From a virus: a stretch of DNA of 32,095 nucleotides. The first letter of the stretch is position 1. Each line of letters starts with the position of its first letter. Made by a program: the position numbers and the translations under genes. The DNA is taken from IMG/VR virus record IMGVR_UViG_3300020196_000149, positions 1-32,095 of that record, one strand, 5' to 3'. The notes beneath the pieces were generated by a model. It did no database searches, was not told where the DNA came from, and saw only the letters and a program-made list of their open reading frames with translations. Positions 22,280-27,800 of the stretch are shown here, piece by piece.

Positions 22280-22875
22280 AAAAATTGATTTACATTGAAG
22301 AAAATTTTTTAGATCCTTTTTTGTGTAAATCATTCATCAATTTTGCAAAAAGTAACAGGGAAGAAATACCATACGGAGACGAGAGTAGAGGTGGAGACAC
22401 ATTTCTTACCACAGTAACTCATTCAAATCCCAATGAATCCTTACCCAAAGAACCAATGGTTCCAGAACCAGATGGCAATTATGGTGCGATTTACTTGGGA
22501 GGAAACGTAGATCCAACTAATATTGAAATTAATAATGATGATTTACATGCAGAAGTTGTAAATGCTATCACAAAAATATGCAAATCCTTTGATAAAGAGA
22601 TCATTTTAGATTATGTTGGTGTTGTAAGGTGGCCTTCTGGAACTTTCATGAAACCTCACTTTGATAAAAATGATGTACATGGACAGGATGTATTTGCAGC
22701 AATGCTTTATCTAAACGATGATTTTGAAGGTGGTTATACCTGTTTTGAAAATTTTGAAGTTAAACCAGAACCAGGCAAACTCATAATATTTTCAAACTCC
22801 TTATATTTGCATCATGTTTCAAAAGTTGAAAATGGAGAAAGATACGTTTTATCACTTTGGTACAAAGAAGATTGA
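22276..22875 (+). CDS. 2OG-Fe(II) oxygenase, prolyl-4-hydroxylase-like
   Basis: A 199-residue dioxygenase. The iron ligands are visible as HFD (H128, D130) in MKPHFDKND and a distal His (H180) in LYLHHVSKV. R189 in GERYVLSLWY binds 2-oxoglutarate. The linking segment LNDDFEGGYTCFENF is typical of prolyl-4-hydroxylase-type enzymes. Cyanophages carry many such genes; substrates (virion proteins or nucleic acid) are unproven. Translation is coupled to the tail gene upstream (ATGA overlap), which argues for modification of a late structural protein. Its stop lies inside the -35 box of the next promoter. Confidence 0.9.
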   Translation: MKKLIYIEENFLDPFLCKSFINFAKSNREEIPYGDESRGGDTFLTTVTHSNPNESLPKEPMVPEPDGNYGAIYLGGNVDPTNIEINNDDLHAEVVNAITKICKSFDKEIILDYVGVVRWPSGTFMKPHFDKNDVHGQDVFAAMLYLNDDFEGGYTCFENFEVKPEPGKLIIFSNSLYLHHVSKVENGERYVLSLWYKED

Positions 22876-22900
22876 CACTGCGCCCAAGCGGTGCTATGAT
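22872..22900 (+). promoter_or_regulatory. Strong sigma70-type promoter for the early island
   Basis: A perfect TTGACA (22872-22877), a spacer of exactly 17 bases and TATGAT (22895-22900). The -35 overlaps the 2OG oxygenase stop codon. The expected start near 22907 gives a leader of about 19 bases before the ATG at 22926. It should drive the small genes, tRNAs and Mom-like gene up to 24719 with host RNA polymerase. Confidence 0.8.
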
Positions 22901-22925
22901 ACCTGGGTAATCAAAAAACGAACTA

Positions 22926-23108
22926 ATGCAAGATGAGTACCTGTCACGATGCGTGATTGATCCAGTGAGACGAACCGTGTATCTGTATTCTAATGAAGGT
23001 GATAGTAAAGAAGTCATCTGTGATACTGTCGAAGAGTTTATGAACGTTCTAACTTATGTTCGTTCTGTTGTTGATGAAGATACTCTTTCTTATGCAAGTC
23101 CTCTATGA
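22926..23108 (+). CDS. Small cyanophage protein, unknown (60 aa)
   Basis: A 60-residue protein, MQDEYLSRCVIDPVRRTVYL... then EGDSKEVICDTVEEFMNVLT. It looks like a small beta-alpha domain: a short beta-hairpin, then a helix starting at DTVEEF. It follows a near-consensus promoter with a very short leader and no obvious SD. The last four bases overlap the next start (ATGA). Similar small proteins occur in other cyanophages, in my memory, without known function. Confidence 0.65.
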   Translation: MQDEYLSRCVIDPVRRTVYLYSNEGDSKEVICDTVEEFMNVLTYVRSVVDEDTLSYASPL

Positions 23109-23284
23109 GACCTGAAACTAGACAATCAATGGAAATGCTTTTCACTGCAAAGTGGAATGTTCCAACCGCAGCAGTAAACTGTGGTCTTACTAACAAAGAG
23201 ATGAAGATTACGTTTAATGAATACTGTCGGTTACATCTACCCACTTATGTGGTAGAATCAAACGATCAACTCAGTCTTCCCTGA
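23105..23284 (+). CDS. Small helix-turn-helix-like protein (59 aa)
   Basis: The ATG at 23105 overlaps the preceding stop (ATGA). The 59-residue product reads MRPETRQSMEMLFTAKWNVP then TAAVNCGLTNKEMKITFNEY. The stretch from about residue 16 to 40 (helix, 'AAVNCGLTNKEMK', helix) fits a helix-turn-helix with the usual 'A...CGLT..E' pattern, so it may bind DNA. I recall close relatives in other cyanophages. It is followed directly by an intrinsic terminator whose hairpin starts within the last codons. A role as an early regulator is plausible but unproven. Confidence 0.65.
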   Translation: MRPETRQSMEMLFTAKWNVPTAAVNCGLTNKEMKITFNEYCRLHLPTYVVESNDQLSLP

Positions 23285-23291
23285 GTTTTTT
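23268..23291 (+). terminator. Intrinsic terminator before the tRNA-Leu
   Basis: AACTCAG (23268-23274), loop TCTTCC, CTGAGTT (23281-23287) and a T run to 23291. The hairpin includes the stop codon of the 59-aa gene. It ends three bases before the tRNA gene, so tRNA synthesis depends on read-through or another promoter. Confidence 0.75.
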
Positions 23292-23293
23292 AT

Positions 23294-23366
23294 GCCCGTG
23301 TAGTCCAACGGCAGAGACAGAGGACTTAAAATCCTCCCAGTGTCGGTTCGAATCCGACCACGGGTA
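23294..23366 (+). tRNA. tRNA-Leu(UAA): tRNA with UAA anticodon (Leu), short variable loop
   Basis: A 73-base cloverleaf. Acceptor GCCCGTG pairs with CACGGGT (first pair G-T) and the discriminator is A. The anticodon stem GAGGA/TCCTC has loop CTTAAAA, so the anticodon is TAA at positions 34-36. The T stem GTCGG/CCGAC has loop TTCGAAT. CCA is not encoded. The variable loop is only five bases (CCAGT), whereas bacterial tRNA-Leu normally has a long variable arm and about 85 bases. The codon served would be UUA, which is abundant in AT-rich phage genes. The charging identity is therefore less certain than the anticodon suggests. Confidence 0.9.
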
Positions 23367-23407
23367 TGCGGTACTCCCTCTAAATAATCAAAAGTGGGAA
23401 ATGTCAT

Positions 23408-23677
23408 ATGAAGTACCGTATCGATACTGCATATGTTTGGTACAATGAAGGCAAGATGATTGTCTTAATGTATTTCATAAACAACGTTCCTTTTACTTTT
23501 GATGAACTTCCAGATTGTGCAATGCAAGATTTGGAAATCATTCATCTAGCAAACAACGAAAGAAGATATGAACCAGAGGATTTATACCGAACATCTTTCT
23601 ATTTGATTGATGAAGAGTGCCATCCTTTGATGTTTGAACTTGAACTGGAAAATCCAGAAATGTTGCCTGTTGATTAA
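23408..23677 (+). CDS. Small acidic protein between two tRNAs (89 aa)
   Basis: An 89-residue protein, MKYRIDTAYVWYNEGKMIVL then MYFINNVPFTFDELPDCAMQ, with an acidic C-terminal half (HPLMFELELENPEMLPVD). It looks like a beta-rich small domain with a helix after FDEL. GTGGGAA upstream of the ATG is a weak SD. It lies 41 bases after the tRNA-Leu and ends three bases before the tRNA-Thr, so all three are probably one transcript cut by tRNA processing. No family recognised. Confidence 0.6.
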   Translation: MKYRIDTAYVWYNEGKMIVLMYFINNVPFTFDELPDCAMQDLEIIHLANNERRYEPEDLYRTSFYLIDEECHPLMFELELENPEMLPVD

Positions 23678-23680
23678 TTT

Positions 23681-23753
23681 GCCTCTAAAGCATTAAGTGG
23701 CGATGTACCGCTCTTGTAAAGCGGAGAGGACGGTTCAATTCCGTCTGGGGGCT
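23681..23753 (+). tRNA. tRNA-Thr(UGU): tRNA-Thr with UGU anticodon
   Basis: A 73-base cloverleaf. Acceptor GCCTCTA pairs with TGGGGGC (two G-T pairs) and the discriminator is T. The D stem is GCAT/ATGT. The anticodon stem CCGCT/AGCGG has loop CTTGTAA, giving TGT. The variable loop is AGAG, and the T stem GACGG/CCGTC has loop TTCAATT. CCA is not encoded. The codon served is ACA, an A-ending codon favoured in AT-rich phage genomes. Confidence 0.88.
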
Positions 23754-23774
23754 CTGAGTTCTATAAACTCCAAA

Positions 23775-23930
23775 ATGTCATTAATTTCCCAACAAGATCG
23801 TGAAAACGTTATTGAATCCCTTGACTTTTATCTCTTCAGCAAAGGACAAGACTTCAGCGAAGAAAAGCGAGCAGAATTCAACGCACTTCTCAACTGGATA
23901 CGACTGGAATATTTCAAACATGAAAATTAA
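23775..23930 (+). CDS. Small helical protein after tRNA-Thr (51 aa)
   Basis: The start was set at ATG 23775, because the longer frame from 23697 runs through the tRNA-Thr. The product is 51 residues: MSLISQQDRENVIESLDFYL then FSKGQDFSEEKRAEFNALLN, two probable helices with a mixed charge pattern. No SD is evident before the ATG. The 3' end overlaps the next ORF by 11 bases. Function unknown; it is a short member of the early island. Confidence 0.55.
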   Translation: MSLISQQDRENVIESLDFYLFSKGQDFSEEKRAEFNALLNWIRLEYFKHEN

Positions 23931-24093
23931 TCTTTGGTATTGCAAGGATATGAAGCAGTGGCGTTGGGTTCTTACTGATGATGCACATCCCATTCTCAAA
24001 CAAGAATCTGGGCAACAACCATTTCTTCGTGATGCTATGAATGATGTAGCAAATACGGTAGAATATATGATGGAATGTAAGCAACTTGAATGA
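23920..24093 (+). CDS. Small protein, unknown (57 aa)
   Basis: A 57-residue product: MKINLWYCKDMKQWRWVLTD, then DDAHPILKQESGQQPFLRDA and a C-terminal helix ending MMECKQLE. The opening (LWYC...W.W.L) suggests a small beta-hairpin followed by a helix. It overlaps its upstream neighbour by 11 bases and the Mom-like gene by ATGA, so it is co-translated with the latter. No motif or family is recognised. A role as a partner of the modification gene is only a guess from coupling. Confidence 0.6.
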   Translation: MKINLWYCKDMKQWRWVLTDDAHPILKQESGQQPFLRDAMNDVANTVEYMMECKQLE

Positions 24094-24719
24094 AGTCTGA
24101 CTTCTATATTGATAAAGTAACAAAAAAACAAGCAGAAGAACTTTTACTTCAATATCATTATCTTAAAGATATTTCTAAGGGTTTCAAATCAGGTTGGAAC
24201 TATGGACTCTTTAAGAAGAATGAGTTCTCTCCTTTGAATATTGGTGGACTTCAAGGAGTCTGCATTTTTACTGGATTACCTGTACCTGAAATTGCGAAAG
24301 GAGCATTTGAACTTGAAAGACACGAACAACAAGGACTCTTTGAACTCTCAAGACTTTGTATCGAACCTAGTACGCAGTCATGCGAATATAACATCACTTC
24401 TTGGTTTGTGTCAAAAACGATTAGACAATTTCGGAGAGATACTGAAGTTAAAGCAATCCTTTCTTATGCTGATTCAGATCACCATTCTGGTACAATTTAT
24501 CGCGCTTGCAACTTTAAGTATTACGGTCTCACGGATAGAAAAAAAGATTTCTATTATTCAGACGGAACTAAACACTCTCGTGGGCAAGTAAAAGGTTTCG
24601 AAGGAGAATGGAAAGAACGTTCAAGAAAGCATAGATACCTCTTGGTTTTTGATAAAGAGTTACAAAAACGCTTGACATGGAAAGAAGAAAAGTGGTATAA
24701 TAATAGAGGTGATACTTAA
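24090..24719 (+). CDS. Mom-like DNA-modification protein (GNAT fold), 209 aa
   Basis: The sequence carries LLLQYHYLK (H23, Y24), LFELSRLCIEP (R88), a Ser at 104 in ITSWFVSKT, ILSYADSDHHSGTIYRACNF (D128, Y137) and a late RKHRYLLVF. This HY...LSR...S...SYAD...G.IY.A.N pattern is that of the Mom family, whose Mu member converts adenine to N6-methylcarbamoyl-adenine and blocks restriction. From memory, the Mu Mom residues H48, Y49, R101, S114, D139 and Y149 fit with similar spacing. The gene may protect phage DNA. It is coupled to the small gene upstream. A consensus promoter is embedded in its last codons. An unrelated GNAT transferase remains possible. Confidence 0.7.
   Translation: MKSDFYIDKVTKKQAEELLLQYHYLKDISKGFKSGWNYGLFKKNEFSPLNIGGLQGVCIFTGLPVPEIAKGAFELERHEQQGLFELSRLCIEPSTQSCEYNITSWFVSKTIRQFRRDTEVKAILSYADSDHHSGTIYRACNFKYYGLTDRKKDFYYSDGTKHSRGQVKGFEGEWKERSRKHRYLLVFDKELQKRLTWKEEKWYNNRGDT
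24672..24701 (+). promoter_or_regulatory. Perfect-consensus sigma70 promoter inside the Mom-like 3' end
   Basis: TTGACA (24672-24677) and TATAAT (24696-24701) match the sigma70 consensus at all 12 positions, with an 18-base spacer. It lies within codons for RLTWKEEKWYNNRG. GAGGTGAT follows at 24706-24713, but no ATG stands at usable distance. Confidence 0.6.
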
Positions 24720-24766
24720 ACCAGACCCTTCCGTGTGCTTCAGAACTCTCTTCGGAGGGTTTTGTT
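24708..24766 (+). ncRNA. Candidate short early RNA between promoter and terminator
   Basis: The presumed start is about seven bases past the -10 at 24701, and an intrinsic terminator ends near 24763, so the transcript would be about 55-60 bases. It contains no convincing ORF; a GTG at 24709 opens only 25 codons, and those would run through the terminator. It could be a regulatory RNA, a terminated leader, or the remnant of a lost early gene. Confidence 0.3.
24725..24763 (+). terminator. Intrinsic terminator before the tail-fibre gene
   Basis: ACCCTTCCG (24725-24733) pairs with CGGAGGGT (24753-24760) with one bulged T, closing a 19-base loop and followed by TTTT then GTTGT. It separates the early island from the tail-fibre gene. 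Confidence 0.6.
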
Positions 24767-24770
24767 GTAT

Positions 24771-24778
24771 GATAAATA
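24771..24778 (+). promoter_or_regulatory. Late-type promoter element GATAAATA for the tail fibre
   Basis: GATAAATA (NATAAATA form) lies 31 bases before the ATG at 24810 and just after the terminator, the expected place for a late promoter of the 1932-residue fibre gene. Confidence 0.55.
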
Positions 24779-24809
24779 ATCCATAACGGAAACTATAAGT
24801 ATTAATAAG

Positions 24810-27800
24810 ATGGGTCTCTCCAGATTAGATAATTTTCTGAAATCAGTTCGCGGTACTATTCTTTACGTTGATCCCAATAGTATCGACTCCACTGATAGTG
24901 TTGATAATCAAGGTAATAGTCTTACCAGACCTTTTAAGACTATCCAAAGAGCTCTAATTGAAGCAGCAAGATTCTCATATCAGGGTGGACTAGATAACGA
25001 TAGATTCGGTAGGACAACTATTCTACTTTATCCGGGAGACCACATCGTTGACAACCGCCCAGGATGGATTCCTGATGGGGCAAACAATTTTAGACTCCGA
25101 AATGGTCTAACATCCAATGACTTTCCAGAATGGGATGCTACGACTAATTACGATTTAACAACTAATAATAACGCACTATACAAACTCAACAGTGTTCATG
25201 GTGGAGTTATCCTTCCAAGAGGAACTTCAATTGTCGGTCTTGATCTTAGAAAAACAAAAATCAGACCAAAATATGTTCCAGATCCAGAAAATAATAACAT
25301 TGAGAGATCTGCAATTTTCCGTGTAACTGGTGGATGCTATCTCTGGCAGTTCTCAATATTTGATGCAGATCCAAATGATATCTGCTACAAAGATTATACA
25401 ACCAATATTTTTGTTCCTAATTTTTCACACCACAAACTTACAGTATTTGAGTATGCAGATGGTGTGAATCATGTCGTTATTAATGACGACTTCAATACAT
25501 TCTCAACAGATAAAACCGACCTAGACCTTTACTATGTAAAGGTAGGTCTTGCATATGGTGCTTCCTCTGCTCGTGAAGTTCAACCAGACTATCCATCAGA
25601 TGCACTTGATATTCAAACAAAAATTGATGAATTTCGTATCGTTGGATCTCGCGGTACAGAAGTTGGAATCACCAGCATTAAAGCAGGTGATGGCGTAATC
25701 TCCTCAACAACAATTACCGTTACTCTTGCACAACCAGCAACTGAATTTGATGTAGATACTCCATTCAAAATTGATGGTGTTGGAGCATTTGGATATGATG
25801 GTCAATTTGTCGTTTCTGAAAAACTAGATTCAACTAATATTCGATATAAAGTTCAGAATGCTCCTATAAATGCACTACCAACACTTGCAGGTGCAACAAT
25901 TAGTATTTCTGTTGATACGGTAACATCAGCATCACCCTACATCTTCAACTGTTCCCTACGTTCTGTTTATGGAATGTGTGGACTACATGCAGATGGTGAT
26001 AAAGCATCTGGATTTAAGAGTATGGTTGTGGCTCAATACACTGGAATTGGTCTACAAAAAGATCCCAATGCTTTTGTCAGATACGATCATATTACTGGCA
26101 CGTATGAGGATAGAACTGCTGCGGAAAATCAAAATATTCAATCAGAGTCTTCTTCCAGATTTAAACCATCATATTCAAACTATCATATTAAAGCTTCAAA
26201 TGATGCGTATCTTCAAGTAGTATCTGTATTCGCAATTGGTTATGCAAACCAGTTCCTTTCAGAAAATGGTGGCGACCAATCAATCAACAACTCAAACTCA
26301 AACTTTGGTAGTGTTGCTCTAAAAGCATCTGGATTTAAGGAGAGTTCTTTCCGAAGAGATGATATAGGTTATATCACTCACATTGTTTCTCCAAAAGAGA
26401 ATGAGTCTTCTGAAATCAGCATTGAGTATTACTCTATTGATGTAGGTAGAACTGTTGGTGTGGGATCTACAACCAAACTATATCTCTATGGCCAAACTAA
26501 TTCATCAATCGCACCAGATTCTGTTATTGATGGATATAGAATTGGTGCAAGAGAAAATGATAAACTGAATATCTTACTTACTCAGAGTGGAGTATCAACA
26601 GAGTATTTGGCAAGAATTGTCATGCCTCATACTCAATTCACTTCTGAAAAGAGATCAACTGTTGGAAGAAGTGCTGTTGGTATCAACAGTATTGCAAGTA
26701 ATGTTCTCACTTTAACATCAAATCACAGTTTCATTAATGGCGAATCAATTCGTGTTATCAGTGAAACTGGAAACCTTCCTGATGGTATCGGAAATAATTT
26801 CGTTTATTATGCAATTACATCTGGTGTAGGATTAAATCAGATCAAGATTGCACAAACTCTAACAGATGCATTAATTGATAATCCTGTTAACATTAACAAT
26901 AAAGGATCTGCTTTAACTGTTGTAAGTAGAGTCAGTGATAAAAAAGCAGGAGACCTAGGACACCCAGTACAATATGACGTATCTCATAATCAATGGTATG
27001 TAAATGTTGCATTAGCATCAACTGAAAATACTCTTTACAGCACAATAACTGGTCTTGGTCTTTCTGGTCTTGGTGTAGCTACTCCAAGAACTTATATCAA
27101 GCGTAAACCAGATACAAGAAATCTAAATGACACGATCTATCGTTTACGTTATGTAATCCCATCTGATTCAGAGGAAACAGCAAAACCACCAACTGAGGGA
27201 TATGTAATTCAAGAATCTAATGTTTCTATTGCATCTACATTAGAAACAAATGCTCTTTATAATCCGACATTTACATCGTTTTCCAACTCAAACCAGTTGA
27301 GAAATCCAAGATTTATTGCAGGTGCAAGTTGGAGTGGTGGAGCTGCAAATGTTACAACTGAAATCCCACACGATTTACTAGTTGGATCTCAGGTAGAAAT
27401 TTTAAATGTAAAGAGCACCAATAATACAACAGGTATTGCAAACTCTGCTTACAACGGAATCTTTACAGTTTCTGGAATAAGCAGCGCGAAGAATTTTAGT
27501 TTCGCACTTGCAGCAAATCCAGGAACTTTTGCAAATGATACTGCAACCAGAACTCCAAGTCTTCCATATTTCAGAAAGAAGAAAACTTCCGGAACATATT
27601 ATATTTACAAAGTTGATGAGATTCAAAGATTTGTTCCAGCTAAGCAAGATGGCATCTATTACTTAACAGTTTTAAATTCATCAAATACACCAGGCGCAGC
27701 GCCATTTAATGTAGAAAAGTTTTCACAACCAGTTCAGAATCTCTATCCACAAGCAAACAGAGATAATCCAATATCAGATCCACAAGCATCTGTATCCATA

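Noticed and set aside
23697-23774. Longer start for the 51-aa gene
   Set aside because: The extra codons lie within the tRNA-Thr gene; the ATG at 23775 is the first start after the tRNA.
24709-24786. A GTG-started 25-codon ORF after the perfect promoter
   Set aside because: It would begin at or beside the transcription start, has no leader, and runs through the terminator; no recognisable product.
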